Made by a program: the position numbers and the translations under genes
The notes under the pieces: model-generated
The model's input: the letters and a program-made list of their open reading frames with translations, nothing else
What the model was told of the DNA's origin: nothing
Databases searched by the model: none
Part shown: positions 29,870 through 38,298 of the stretch, one piece after another
Layout: every line of letters begins with the position of its first letter
How positions within the stretch are numbered: the stretch's first letter is position 1
From: Cedecea neteri
GTDB taxonomy: Bacteria; Pseudomonadota; Gammaproteobacteria; Enterobacterales; Enterobacteriaceae
Length of the DNA stretch: 64,000 nucleotides
Direction: 5' to 3'
NCBI RefSeq assembly: GCF_000757825.1
Contig: NZ_CP009451.1
Location: forward strand, 1,736,001 to 1,800,000

Positions 29870-30685
29870 ATGGCTTTTAACTTTAAAACGTTCGCCGCGG
29901 TCGGTGCTCTGATTGGCTCTCTGGCCCTGGTGGGTTGCGGTCAGGAAGAAAAAGATCCAAACCACATTAAAGTCGGCGTGATTGCCGGTGCAGAACAGCA
30001 GGTTGCCGAAGTCGCTCAGAAAGTGGCTAAAGAGAAATATGGCCTCGACGTTGAGCTGGTGACCTTTACCGACTATGTGCTGCCAAACGAAGCGCTGAGC
30101 AAAGGCGACATCGATGTTAACGCCTTCCAGCACAAGCCTTATCTGGATCAGCAGATCAAAGATCGCGGTTATAAGCTGGTTTCCGTGGGCAATACTTTTG
30201 TTTACCCAATCGCCGGTTATTCCAAAAAAATCAAATCTCTGGATGAGCTGCAGCCGGGTTCTCAGGTAGCACTGCCAAACGACCCGACTAACCTCGGTCG
30301 CTCTCTGCTGCTGCTGCAGAAAGAAGGTCTGATTAAACTGAAAGACGGTGTTGGCCTGCTGCCAACCGTTCTGGATGTAACCGAGAACCCAAAAAATCTG
30401 AAGCTGGTTGAGCTGGAAGCACCGCAGCTGCCACGTTCTCTGGATGATGCTCAGATTGCTCTGGCGGTCATCAACACCACTTACGCCAGCCAGATTGGCC
30501 TGACGCCAGCGAAAGACGGCATCTTCGTTGAAGACAAAAACTCTCCTTATGTGAACCTGATCGTTTCTCGTGAAGACAACAAAGATGCAGAGAACGTGAA
30601 GAAATTCGTTCAGGCATACCAGTCTGACGAAGTGAACGAAGCGGCCAACAAAGTCTTTAACGGCGGCGCGGTTAAAGGCTGGTAA
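29870..30685 (+). CDS. metQ: Methionine-binding lipoprotein MetQ
   Basis: This 271-residue substrate-binding lipoprotein of the NlpA family has a signal peptide ending in the lipobox LVGC, with the lipidated Cys at residue 23. The mature domain keeps the family segments VGVIAGAEQQVAEVA, TDYVLPNEALSKGDIDVNAFQH and ALPNDPTNLGRSLLLL. It delivers D- or L-methionine to MetNI on the periplasmic side of the inner membrane. A strong terminator follows. Length equals E. coli MetQ. Confidence 0.97.
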   Translation: MAFNFKTFAAVGALIGSLALVGCGQEEKDPNHIKVGVIAGAEQQVAEVAQKVAKEKYGLDVELVTFTDYVLPNEALSKGDIDVNAFQHKPYLDQQIKDRGYKLVSVGNTFVYPIAGYSKKIKSLDELQPGSQVALPNDPTNLGRSLLLLQKEGLIKLKDGVGLLPTVLDVTENPKNLKLVELEAPQLPRSLDDAQIALAVINTTYASQIGLTPAKDGIFVEDKNSPYVNLIVSREDNKDAENVKKFVQAYQSDEVNEAANKVFNGGAVKGW

Positions 30686-30717
30686 GTTTCCATTCTTCAG
30701 TTTTACGTAAATAATTA

Positions 30718-30747
30718 AAGGCGGGCGCAAGCCCGCCTTGTTATTTT
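30718..30747 (+). terminator. Terminator of metNIQ
   Basis: A 9-bp stem (AAGGCGGGC / GCCCGCCTT) with a GCAA tetraloop is followed by GTTATTTT, 33 bp after metQ. Confidence 0.85.
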
Positions 30748-30798
30748 GATTCGGGCTTGCTTCAATGTTCCCCGTTTTACATTCATTGAGGAAAAATT

Positions 30799-31203
30799 AT
30801 GCGTGCTTTACCGATCTGTTTATTAGCATTCATGCTGAGCGGCTGTTCAATGCTAAGCAGATCCCCCGTAGAACCCGTTCAAAGCACGGCAGCTGCGCCG
30901 AAGACAGAAACCGAGAAACCTAAAGCACCTCGCCCTGCTCCGGTCAGAATCTACACCAACGCAGAAGACTTAGTGGGTAAACCGTTCCGTGATTTAGGTG
31001 AAGTCAGCGGAGAGTCTTGCCAGGCAAGCAATCAGGATTCGCCTCCGAATATCCCGACCGCACGCAAGCGCATGCAGATCAACGCTTCCAAAATGAAAGC
31101 CAATGCGGTTCTGCAGCACAGTTGTGATGTCACCACGGGTGCGCCAGGGTGCTATCGTCAGGCCATTTGCGTTGGATCTGCGCTACAAGTTTCGGCGCAA
31201 TGA
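30799..31203 (+). CDS. rcsF: Outer-membrane lipoprotein RcsF, envelope stress sensor
   Basis: This 134-residue lipoprotein has lipobox LSGC with the lipidated Cys16, then a proline-rich disordered linker (about residues 22-50) and a compact domain. Cys74, Cys109, Cys118 and Cys124 are at the E. coli positions; they form the two non-consecutive disulphides needed for activity. RcsF senses outer-membrane and peptidoglycan stress and triggers the Rcs phosphorelay through IgaA, and it is threaded through BamA-OMP complexes. The bamA gene is also in this window. The stop overlaps the trmO start (ATGA). Confidence 0.96.
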   Translation: MRALPICLLAFMLSGCSMLSRSPVEPVQSTAAAPKTETEKPKAPRPAPVRIYTNAEDLVGKPFRDLGEVSGESCQASNQDSPPNIPTARKRMQINASKMKANAVLQHSCDVTTGAPGCYRQAICVGSALQVSAQ

Positions 31204-31907
31204 CCGAATTCCAGTTTGCGCAAATTGGCGTAATTCGCTCTCCTTATAAAGAAAAGTTTGCCGTACCGCGTCAGCCAGGCTTAGTCAAAGATGGCGGCGG
31301 TGAACTGCGTCTGCTTGCGCCGTACAACCAGGCCGATGCAGTTCGCGGGCTGGAGGCTTTTAGTCACCTGTGGCTACTGTTTGTATTCCATCAAACGATG
31401 GAAGGCGGCTGGCGCCCAACGGTACGTCCTCCCCGGCTGGGGGGGAATGCCCGCATGGGCGTGTTTGCTACCCGCTCTACCTTCCGCCCCAATCCTATTG
31501 GCATGTCGCTGGTTGAACTGAAAAGCATTCATTGCCAGAAAGATGAAGTCATTTTGCAGCTTGGCAGCCTGGATTTGGTAGACGGTACGCCCATCGTGGA
31601 TATCAAACCGTACCTGCCCTTCGCAGAAGCCGTACCGGATGCGCGTGCGGGCTATGCGCAACAGGCGCCTCAGGCAGAAATGAACGTGACCTTTACGCCC
31701 GAGGTTCAGCTACAGCTCGCCGGGCTGGAAGGCCGCTATCCGCATATTGCGCGTTTTATCTGCCAGGTACTTGCTCAGGACCCTCGTCCTGCTTATCGTA
31801 AAGGCGAGGATGTCGGGAAGACTTACGCTGTTCTGCTGCTGGACTTTAACGTCCGCTGGCGCGTCACAGAGCAAGGCTTTGAGGTGTTTGCGCTCGAAGC
31901 GAGTTAA
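31200..31907 (+). CDS. trmO: tRNA (adenine(37)-N6)-methyltransferase TrmO
   Basis: This 235-residue protein of the TsaA/VirR family has the same length as E. coli TrmO. It methylates N6 of t6A37 in threonine tRNAs using S-adenosylmethionine bound in a beta-barrel fold unlike the usual methyltransferases. Conserved parts are QIGVIRSPYKEKFAVPRQPG, FATRSTFRPNPIGMS and LDLVDGTPIVDIKPYLP. The ATG at 31200 overlaps the rcsF stop by four bases, implying coupled translation. An in-frame upstream ATG lies inside rcsF and is unlikely. Confidence 0.95.
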   Translation: MTEFQFAQIGVIRSPYKEKFAVPRQPGLVKDGGGELRLLAPYNQADAVRGLEAFSHLWLLFVFHQTMEGGWRPTVRPPRLGGNARMGVFATRSTFRPNPIGMSLVELKSIHCQKDEVILQLGSLDLVDGTPIVDIKPYLPFAEAVPDARAGYAQQAPQAEMNVTFTPEVQLQLAGLEGRYPHIARFICQVLAQDPRPAYRKGEDVGKTYAVLLLDFNVRWRVTEQGFEVFALEAS

Positions 31908-32017
31908 TTTAGCCCCCTCTCTTTTGACATCTCTGCCACACTGGTAAACTAAACCACTTTTTTTGAAGCAGGCCGCCCGTGGCCTGCGATCTGCCGTTCA
32001 AATGGAACCGTAACAAC

Positions 32018-33736
32018 ATGCGTACTAGCCAATATCTGCTCTCCACTCTGAAGGAGACACCTGCCGACGCTGAAGTAGTCAGCCACCAGCTGATGCTGCG
32101 CGCCGGGATGATCCGTAAGCTGGCCTCCGGTTTATACACCTGGCTGCCGACAGGTTTACGCGTCCTGAAGAAAGTCGAAAACATCGTGCGTGAAGAGATG
32201 AACAACGCCGGTGCTATCGAAATGTGCATGCCGGTGGTTCAGCCAGCCGACCTGTGGCAGGAGAGTGGACGTTGGGAGCAATACGGTCCGGAGTTACTGC
32301 GTTTTGTTGACCGTGGCGAACGTCCTTTCGTGCTGGGTCCAACTCACGAAGAAGTGATCACCGACCTGATTCGCAATGAGCTGAGCTCTTATAAGCAGCT
32401 GCCGCTGAATCTGTTCCAGATCCAGACCAAATTCCGTGATGAAGTGCGCCCACGTTTTGGCGTGATGCGTTCCCGCGAATTCCTGATGAAAGACGCCTAC
32501 TCGTTCCATACGTCTCAGGAATCCCTGCAGGAAACCTATGACAAGATGTACGAGGCTTACAGCAAAATCTTCTCCCGCATGGGTCTGGATTTCCGCGCCG
32601 TGCAGGCGGACACCGGCTCCATCGGCGGCAGCGCCTCCCATGAGTTCCAGGTGCTGGCACAAAGCGGTGAAGATGATGTGATCTTCTCTGACAGCTCGGA
32701 CTATGCGGCAAACATTGAGTTCGCTGAAGCCCTTGCGCCGGCAGCAGGCCGTGCAGCACCGACCGCTGAAATGAGCCAGATTGATACTCCGAATGCTAAA
32801 ACCATCGCCGAGCTGGTAGAGCAGTTCAACCTGCCAATCGAGAAAACGGTTAAAACTCTGCTGGTGAAAGCGACCGAAGGTAGCGCTTATCCGCTGGTTG
32901 CTTTGCTGGTTCGTGGCGATCACGAGCTGAACGAAGTGAAAGCCGAGAAGCTGCCACAGGTAGCAAGCCCGCTGACGTTCGCCACCGAACAGGAAATTCG
33001 CGATATCGTGAAAGCTGGCCCTGGCTCCCTGGGTCCGATCAACCTGCCGGTTCCGGTTGTGATTGACCGCAGCGTAGCCGCTATGAGCGATTTCGCCGCT
33101 GGTGCAAACATCGACGGCAAGCACTTTGTCGGCATTAACTGGGAACGCGACGTTGCGCTGCCGGAAGTGGCTGACATTCGCAACGTTGTTGCCGGCGACC
33201 CAAGCCCGGATGGCAAAGGCACGTTGATGATCAAACGCGGTATCGAAGTGGGTCACATCTTCCAGCTAGGCACCAAGTACTCTGAGGCGTTGAAAGCTGC
33301 CGTTCAGGGCGAAGATGGCCGTAACCAGACGCTGACCATGGGCTGCTACGGTATCGGTGTTACCCGAGTGGTCGCCGCCGCCATTGAACAGAACTTTGAT
33401 GACCGCGGTATTCTGTGGCCGGATGCTATCGCTCCGTTCCACGTTGCGATTCTGCCAATGAACATGCACAAGTCCTTCCGCGTGCAGCAGCTGGCTGAAG
33501 AGCTGTATACCACGCTGCGTGCGCAGGGTATCGACGTGCTGCTGGATGACCGTAAAGAGCGTCCAGGCGTGATGTTTGCCGATATGGAACTGATTGGTAT
33601 TCCTCACACCATCGTTATCGGCGACCGTAATCTCGACAACGAAGAGATCGAATATAAACATCGCCGTGCCGGTGAAAAGCAGATGATCAAAACCAGCGAG
33701 ATCGTTGATTTCCTGGTAAAGCAGATCAAAGGTTAA
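32018..33736 (+). CDS. proS: Prolyl-tRNA synthetase
   Basis: This 572-residue class II synthetase of the bacterial type has the same length as E. coli ProS. Motif 2 ([21 protein letters not shown]) and motif 3 ([14 protein letters not shown]) are visible. An editing (INS) domain is inserted at about residues 224-407 and removes mischarged alanine. A C-terminal anticodon-binding domain follows ([21 protein letters not shown]). I chose the ATG at 32018 for the [13 protein letters not shown] start. A bidirectional terminator separates it from convergent nlpE. Confidence 0.97.
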   Translation: MRTSQYLLSTLKETPADAEVVSHQLMLRAGMIRKLASGLYTWLPTGLRVLKKVENIVREEMNNAGAIEMCMPVVQPADLWQESGRWEQYGPELLRFVDRGERPFVLGPTHEEVITDLIRNELSSYKQLPLNLFQIQTKFRDEVRPRFGVMRSREFLMKDAYSFHTSQESLQETYDKMYEAYSKIFSRMGLDFRAVQADTGSIGGSASHEFQVLAQSGEDDVIFSDSSDYAANIEFAEALAPAAGRAAPTAEMSQIDTPNAKTIAELVEQFNLPIEKTVKTLLVKATEGSAYPLVALLVRGDHELNEVKAEKLPQVASPLTFATEQEIRDIVKAGPGSLGPINLPVPVVIDRSVAAMSDFAAGANIDGKHFVGINWERDVALPEVADIRNVVAGDPSPDGKGTLMIKRGIEVGHIFQLGTKYSEALKAAVQGEDGRNQTLTMGCYGIGVTRVVAAAIEQNFDDRGILWPDAIAPFHVAILPMNMHKSFRVQQLAEELYTTLRAQGIDVLLDDRKERPGVMFADMELIGIPHTIVIGDRNLDNEEIEYKHRRAGEKQMIKTSEIVDFLVKQIKG

Positions 33737-33751
33737 TTTACCGCTGAGCAT

Positions 33752-33786
33752 AAAAAAGCCCGTCCAAATGGACGGGCTTTTTCGTT
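33752..33786. terminator. Bidirectional terminator between proS and nlpE
   Basis: A 13-bp stem (AAAAAGCCCGTCC / GGACGGGCTTTTT) with an AAAT loop has A-runs on the left and T-runs on the right. It can therefore end transcription of both convergent genes. Confidence 0.88.
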
Positions 33787-34476
33787 TTAGTCGTTACAGT
33801 CTTTGCCGGGCTTAAACTTCGCCCCCTTGTCGGCCACCAGCGCTTTTTGCAGCTCTCCGCTATCAGGGGAGGCCTGCAGCGTAAAGTGCCCTTCTACCAC
33901 CAGCAGAATTGGCGCATTGTTCTTACCGCGAGCTGCCGCATAGGCACGTTCCAGTTCGGCGTTATCCGCCACGGCAAAAGTTTTACCTGTAGCGCAGTCC
34001 TCAAATACAGCGGCGTCGGCCATGTATTGGTACTTACCTTTCATCGGCATTGGCGTTGACGGCAGCTTCGCATCAACCGCTTTCAGCGTGTAGTTGAACT
34101 GCGATTCAATCGAGTTGCCTTCGCGGTCCAGCATCACCAGGCTGTCGCCCTTTGGATGGAAGTACTGCTTCTCGCCTTCGCTGTCGGTCAAGACCAGCTT
34201 ATCGGCGGTACGCGCCCATTTACCGTAGCTGGCAAACGAGGCTCCCTTCCCCTGATAAGTCTGGTTCATCACCCAGGTGCCGTCCTTTTCGAGGAACAGC
34301 GAGGTTTCAATCCCTTCACAGTCTGCGCAAGGTACTACGCCGCGATAGCTCTGCTGCATCGGTTTCAGTTCCGCCGCCTGAGCAGGGATCAGGGTTTGCG
34401 TTTCCGTACGATTATTACAGCCAAATAGCGTGAACAGGCTTAGCGCTGCCAGCGCCGCCAGAAGACTCTTCTTCAT
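33787..34476 (-). CDS. nlpE: Envelope stress lipoprotein NlpE (CutF)
   Basis: This 229-residue outer-membrane lipoprotein has lipobox LFGC with Cys20. The N-terminal domain contains the CxxC pair Cys50/Cys53 in VVPCADCEGIETSLFL, and the C-terminal domain carries Cys residues in FEDCATGKTF and GKDCND that can pair. NlpE signals surface contact and failed lipoprotein maturation or disulphide formation to the Cpx pathway. It is slightly shorter than the 236-residue E. coli protein, mainly in the linker. arfB ends 35 bp before its start, on the same strand. Confidence 0.94.
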   Translation of the reverse strand: MKKSLLAALAALSLFTLFGCNNRTETQTLIPAQAAELKPMQQSYRGVVPCADCEGIETSLFLEKDGTWVMNQTYQGKGASFASYGKWARTADKLVLTDSEGEKQYFHPKGDSLVMLDREGNSIESQFNYTLKAVDAKLPSTPMPMKGKYQYMADAAVFEDCATGKTFAVADNAELERAYAAARGKNNAPILLVVEGHFTLQASPDSGELQKALVADKGAKFKPGKDCND

Positions 34477-34511
34477 GCTTTATTCCTTATGCCATTGTCC
34501 CAACTTCGCCG

Positions 34512-34934
34512 CTACTCCGGATGGCGGCGAACTTTGCCGCGCAGTGCTTTGGTCGTCGACTTCTGCGCTTTAGAAGTCAGACGTCGCTCTTTAGAAGCTC
34601 GCGTCGGCTTTGTCGCGCGACGGCTCTTCTGCACTACGGTGAGTTCTTGTATCAGTGAAACCAGGCGAGCCACCGCCGCTTCACGGTTCATCTCCTGGCT
34701 TCGATATTCCTGGGCTTTGATCACCACGACGCCTTCAGGCGTGATCAAATGGTGACTTACTGCCAGCAGACGTATCTTATACGACTCGGGCAGGCTAGAG
34801 GCAGGGATATCAAAGCGCAAATGAATAGCCGTTGAGGTTTTATTCACATGCTGCCCGCCTGCACCCTGGGCGCGAATCGCGGTAATCGTGACTTCATTGT
34901 CCGGGATAGAAACCGTTCGCGACACTGAAATCAT
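34512..34934 (-). CDS. arfB: Peptidyl-tRNA hydrolase / alternative ribosome-rescue factor ArfB
   Basis: This 140-residue protein has the release-factor GGQ motif in [13 protein letters not shown] and a long basic C-terminal tail ([14 protein letters not shown] and beyond) that enters the empty mRNA channel. It frees ribosomes stalled without a stop codon, independent of tmRNA. Length equals E. coli ArfB (YaeJ). The start overlaps the yaeQ stop by four bases, so the pair is translationally coupled. Confidence 0.95.
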   Translation of the reverse strand: MISVSRTVSIPDNEVTITAIRAQGAGGQHVNKTSTAIHLRFDIPASSLPESYKIRLLAVSHHLITPEGVVVIKAQEYRSQEMNREAAVARLVSLIQELTVVQKSRRATKPTRASKERRLTSKAQKSTTKALRGKVRRHPE

Positions 34935-35473
34935 TGCTGCAGCCAGGCCGTAAAGTGGATTTCCAGATTATTCTCGCTATCAGACAGCCAAATCGCACCG
35001 TCCTGGATAGTCGCCTGCAGGTTCATGGTGCGCGTGCCAAATTCGCTTAGCTTCGCCAGCTGTACGTCATCCAGATACCAGATAGACAGGTTTTTAAACT
35101 GGCTCAGGCGGTTCTGGTTCTGCTGCCACCAAATTTCCGCCGCCCGACTATTATAGGTAAACAACGCTACCTCGGCCGACTGGCTGCAGGCTTTTTTCAC
35201 CCGACGCTCTTCCGGCAGCCCAAGTTCTACCCACAGATCAATGCCGAGGTGATCGTTTTTACGCCAGATTTCCGGCTCGTCTTCCGCGCTAAGGCCGCGG
35301 GTAAACTCCAGACGCTCATCCGCATATTTGATCCACGCCAGCAGGCGCAGCATCATGCGTTCCTGCGTTTCCGAAGGGTGGCGCGCCAGCGTCAGGCTGC
35401 TGTCCAGAAACCGATTACGATCGAGATCGGCCACATTTACCGTCGCCTTATAAATTGTCGCTTTTAACGCCAT
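34931..35473 (-). CDS. yaeQ: YaeQ family protein (PD-(D/E)XK-like fold)
   Basis: This 180-residue protein is homologous to E. coli YaeQ. It starts [20 protein letters not shown] and contains [20 protein letters not shown] and [19 protein letters not shown]. The family has a nuclease-like fold related to PD-(D/E)XK enzymes and has been linked to transcript elongation control as a suppressor-type factor, but no clear biochemical activity is known. The ATG at 35473 is preceded by GGAGAAG; a GTG one codon earlier is also possible. It is translationally coupled to arfB. Confidence 0.9.
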   Translation of the reverse strand: MALKATIYKATVNVADLDRNRFLDSSLTLARHPSETQERMMLRLLAWIKYADERLEFTRGLSAEDEPEIWRKNDHLGIDLWVELGLPEERRVKKACSQSAEVALFTYNSRAAEIWWQQNQNRLSQFKNLSIWYLDDVQLAKLSEFGTRTMNLQATIQDGAIWLSDSENNLEIHFTAWLQQ

Positions 35474-35524
35474 CACACTTCTCCATACACAATTGCGCGC
35501 TATTGTAGCGAAATAACATACTCG

Positions 35525-35547
35525 CGGCTCGAAGTATGACGGGTATA
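35525..35547. repeat. ERIC-like terminal remnant
   Basis: The stretch ending GAAGTATGACGGGTATA matches one terminus of the ERIC element, but the remaining roughly 100 bp of an ERIC are absent. It lies in the yaeQ-yaeP intergenic region. It may be a solo end or chance similarity to a promoter region. Confidence 0.4.
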
Positions 35548-35671
35548 TTTGCGTGGCTGATATCGGTTACATTGCTGTGGTATAGTCACCTTGCTAAACA
35601 GAGTTTATCTTCGTAGGCTTAGACTTGACCCCACGAATAGGTCTGAAGTCGGGACTCTGAGAGGAGGGTAT

Positions 35672-35872
35672 GTGGAAAAGTATTGTGAATTGGTTCGGCA
35701 ACGCTACGCGGAAATTGCCAGCGGTGATTTAGGCTACATTCCTGATGCCTTAGGATGCGTATTGAAGGCTCTGAACGAAGTCGCCTCCAGCGAGGCCGTC
35801 TCGGAGTCGGTCAGGGAACAGGCGGCTTATGCTGCCGCGAACTTACTGGTGAGCGATTATGTCAATGAATGA
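35672..35872 (+). CDS. yaeP: YaeP family protein
   Basis: This 66-residue small conserved protein is nearly identical in pattern to E. coli YaeP ([21 protein letters not shown] and [16 protein letters not shown]). The start is a GTG at 35672 preceded by a strong GAGGAGGG; the longer open frame upstream is not supported. It overlaps rof by 8 bp, so the two are co-translated. No function is established. It is predicted to be a small helical cytoplasmic protein, and the link with rof suggests a role near transcription termination. Confidence 0.9.
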   Translation: MEKYCELVRQRYAEIASGDLGYIPDALGCVLKALNEVASSEAVSESVREQAAYAAANLLVSDYVNE

Positions 35873-36119
35873 TGCGTATCAACCCATCAACTGTGATGAT
35901 TATGACAATCTCGAGCTCGCCTGCCAGCATCACTTGTTACTGACGCTGGAGCTAAAAGACGGGGAGAGTTTCAAGGCCAAAGCGAGCGACCTGGTTTCTC
36001 GTAAAAACGTCGAATACCTGATTGTCGATGATGCAGGCGCTACGCGAGAGTTACGCCTCGATAAAATTAACAGCTTCAGCCACCCCGAAATTGGCACTAT
36101 CGTGGTCAGCGTCGAATAA
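35865..36119 (+). CDS. rof: Rho-binding antiterminator Rof
   Basis: This 84-residue protein has an Sm-like beta-barrel fold. It binds the Rho hexamer, blocks RNA loading and so inhibits Rho-dependent termination. Conserved segments are [35 protein letters not shown] and [18 protein letters not shown] favour the ATG at 35865 (MNDAYQ, as in E. coli) over one two codons upstream. It is coupled to yaeP and ends before a bidirectional terminator. Confidence 0.93.
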   Translation: MNDAYQPINCDDYDNLELACQHHLLLTLELKDGESFKAKASDLVSRKNVEYLIVDDAGATRELRLDKINSFSHPEIGTIVVSVE

Positions 36120-36141
36120 CTGTTGTCACCGCATATAACGC

Positions 36142-36172
36142 AAAACGGGCAGCCAGGTTGGTTGCCCGTTTT
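36142..36172. terminator. Bidirectional terminator between rof and the cytochrome c gene
   Basis: A stem of about 10 bp (AAAACGGGCA / TTGCCCGTTTT) with flanking A- and T-runs lies between two convergent genes and can serve both. Confidence 0.82.
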
Positions 36173-36174
36173 GT

Positions 36175-36486
36175 TTACGGCTTCATTGAGGCGTAGTACG
36201 CCGCCAAATTGCTGATATCTTCGTCCGAAAGCCCGCTGACGTAAGCCTTCATGATTTCTGCCTGCCCACCGCTACGTTCCCCTTTTTTGTAAGCCTGAAG
36301 CGAGTGTTCGAGATAGGCTTCGCTCTGCCCACCGATGTTTGGATAGAGCGGGGCAGACGCTTTCCCACTCATGCCATGGCAGGCGACACAGGTCATGGCC
36401 TTTGCTTCCCCGGCCTGTGCATCTCCTTTAGCGAGAGCGGGTAAACTGCAGGCTATGAGCCCAAGCAGCAGTACGATTTTTTTCAT
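36175..36486 (-). CDS. Small c-type cytochrome (c553/cytochrome c4-like, class I)
   Basis: This 103-residue protein has a signal peptide of about 19 residues (ending SLPALA) and one haem-binding CVACH motif at residues 33-37. The axial methionine is probably the one in [26 protein letters not shown]. It should be a soluble monohaem electron carrier in the periplasm, matured by the Ccm system. Its ATG overlaps the tilS stop by four bases, so it is co-transcribed with tilS. It is absent from this place in E. coli K-12. The redox partner is unknown. Confidence 0.88.
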   Translation of the reverse strand: MKKIVLLLGLIACSLPALAKGDAQAGEAKAMTCVACHGMSGKASAPLYPNIGGQSEAYLEHSLQAYKKGERSGGQAEIMKAYVSGLSDEDISNLAAYYASMKP

Positions 36487-37790
36487 TGCTCAACTCCCTT
36501 TTGCCAGTCTATATGCCAGCATGAATGTTCCGTGGCCTGCCCCTCGCGGGTGACAAAAATGCCTGGCGCAGCAATAAGCTGTTCGCCATAAAACAGCAGC
36601 GGCGTGGTATCTCGCTCCCACGGAGGAATACGCAGTTCCTGCCAGATTTTTTTCAGCGTCCGCCCTTTATCCCGGCCGACGATATGCAGCAAACCTGAAG
36701 CCTTAAAACGCAGACTAACGATTTCACCGTCTGCTGGCGCACGTACCGCCATTCCCTTACCGCTGAGAGAAACCATTCCCAGCCCTGGAAGATGCAGAGG
36801 TCGGTAAGGCGCAGGCCATAAATAGCTTTTATCCCGATCGACGTTGAGCCGCGGCACCCAATACAGCTCCCCCTGAAAACGCCTGATTTCATGCTCCCTC
36901 AGGCGAAGGCGAGGATTGGCATCTTCCCGGCTTAAGGCAACTTCCTGCCATAAACGCAGCAGAGAAGCTCTGGACGGCATCGCGGCACGATGAAACGCCA
37001 ACCAGCGTCGCACCAATGCAAATCGTCTGGCCTCGCTCATCGTCAACATCGGTTCAAGGCGCAGCGCACCCTGCTCTGACATTAACGTATCCAGTTGTTC
37101 CGCCAACAACTCGTCAAGGAGCTGCTCCTGCTCGCCGCACAGCTCAGCGCTGCGGGCAACGCTACGGGAAAAGTGTGGCCATCGCTGCTGCAAAAGGGGA
37201 ACAACCCTCAGGCGCAGGAAATTTCGGTCGTATTTATCATCCTGGTTGCTTTCGTCTTCAATCCAGCTGAGCCGGTAAGCGTGAGCCCACTCTTCGAGCT
37301 GTGAGCGAGATGTTGTCAGCAAAGGACGCAATAATGAGGTATCGCCAAAGGGCAAGATAGCGGGCATCGACGCCAGTCCGGCCGGGCCGCTTCCACGCTT
37401 GAGCGCCAGCAGGAAGGTCTCGCACTGATCGTCCAGATGCTGCGCCGTGAGCAAAACTTCTCCGGCGAGGAGCGAATCCGATAACGCCTGATAGCGAGCC
37501 GCTCTCGCCTCCCCTTCAATCCCCTGCCCACCGGCAGGAAGCTGCACATGAGCCACATCAAAAGGCACACGCCATGCCGCACAAAGCGCCCGGCAATGTT
37601 CTACCCAGCTATCTGCCCTTGGGCTTAGTCCGTGGTGGATATGCATCGCTCTGATATTAAGTTCAGGCTGAACAGTATCGCGCAGGGTCACCAGCTGATG
37701 CAGCATAACGGTCGAGTCCAGCCCGCCGCTGAACGCCACCAGCAGCTGGCGATGAGGATGCAGGAAGGACTGAAGTTCGCGGATAGTCAT
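36483..37790 (-). CDS. tilS: tRNA(Ile)-lysidine synthetase TilS
   Basis: This 435-residue N-type ATP pyrophosphatase has the P-loop SGGLDST at residues 21-27. It attaches lysine to C34 of the CAU-anticodon tRNA-Ile, changing its codon from AUG to AUA, and is essential. The N-terminal synthetase domain is followed by TilS substrate-binding and C-terminal domains ([31 protein letters not shown]). Length is close to the 432 residues of E. coli. A short hairpin (TGCCCGG-N7-CCGGGCA, 37812-37832) lies between it and yaeR. It overlaps the cytochrome gene by four bases. Confidence 0.95.
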   Translation of the reverse strand: MTIRELQSFLHPHRQLLVAFSGGLDSTVMLHQLVTLRDTVQPELNIRAMHIHHGLSPRADSWVEHCRALCAAWRVPFDVAHVQLPAGGQGIEGEARAARYQALSDSLLAGEVLLTAQHLDDQCETFLLALKRGSGPAGLASMPAILPFGDTSLLRPLLTTSRSQLEEWAHAYRLSWIEDESNQDDKYDRNFLRLRVVPLLQQRWPHFSRSVARSAELCGEQEQLLDELLAEQLDTLMSEQGALRLEPMLTMSEARRFALVRRWLAFHRAAMPSRASLLRLWQEVALSREDANPRLRLREHEIRRFQGELYWVPRLNVDRDKSYLWPAPYRPLHLPGLGMVSLSGKGMAVRAPADGEIVSLRFKASGLLHIVGRDKGRTLKKIWQELRIPPWERDTTPLLFYGEQLIAAPGIFVTREGQATEHSCWHIDWQKGVEQ

Positions 37791-37851
37791 AGTTCGTCGT
37801 TACGAAGGGTTTGCCCGGCAAATTACCGGGCATTCGCGACGCTGGCAAGGT

Positions 37852-38241
37852 TTACTGCTGATAAAGTTCCAGCGGCAAACCGTCAGGATCGCTGAAGAAA
37901 GTGAAGCTTTTGTTGGTCAGGGGATCGATGCGAATCGGTTCGCATTTTACGCCATGGCTTTCCAGGTGCGTTATCGCCTGCTCGATGTTATCCACGCTGA
38001 AGGCCAGATGACGAAGTCCGCAGGCCTCCGGGCGGCTCGGGCGCGCTGGCGGGAACGGGAAAGAGAACAGCTCAATCACATACTGGCCGTTCAACGCCAG
38101 ATCGCCTTTCCAGGAATCTCGCTCTTTGCGGTAAACTTCCGACTCAAGCGTGAACTCCAGTACATCGCAATAGAATTGCTTACTGCGTTCGTAGTCCGAC
38201 GCGATAATCGCGACGTGATGAATTTGCTTTAAACCCAGCAT
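37852..38241 (-). CDS. gloA2: VOC-family protein GloA2/YaeR
   Basis: This 129-residue vicinal-oxygen-chelate (glyoxalase/dioxygenase fold) protein has the two beta-alpha-beta modules. Probable metal ligands are His in IHHVAII, Glu in YVIELFSF, His in LRHLAF and Glu in LPLELYQQ. Its E. coli homologue is YaeR. A role as a glyoxalase I-like isomerase is possible, but substrate evidence is limited. AAGGAG precedes the ATG. It lies between ldcC and tilS on the same strand. Confidence 0.88.
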   Translation of the reverse strand: MLGLKQIHHVAIIASDYERSKQFYCDVLEFTLESEVYRKERDSWKGDLALNGQYVIELFSFPFPPARPSRPEACGLRHLAFSVDNIEQAITHLESHGVKCEPIRIDPLTNKSFTFFSDPDGLPLELYQQ

Positions 38242-38298
38242 AAAATCTCCTTAGTCACTGCAGGGAAGGTAATCATCGCTTCCCTGCAAAGCAAGCTC

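Noticed and set aside
32294-33256. A 320-codon open frame on the minus strand
   Set aside because: It is antisense to proS and has no recognisable domain.
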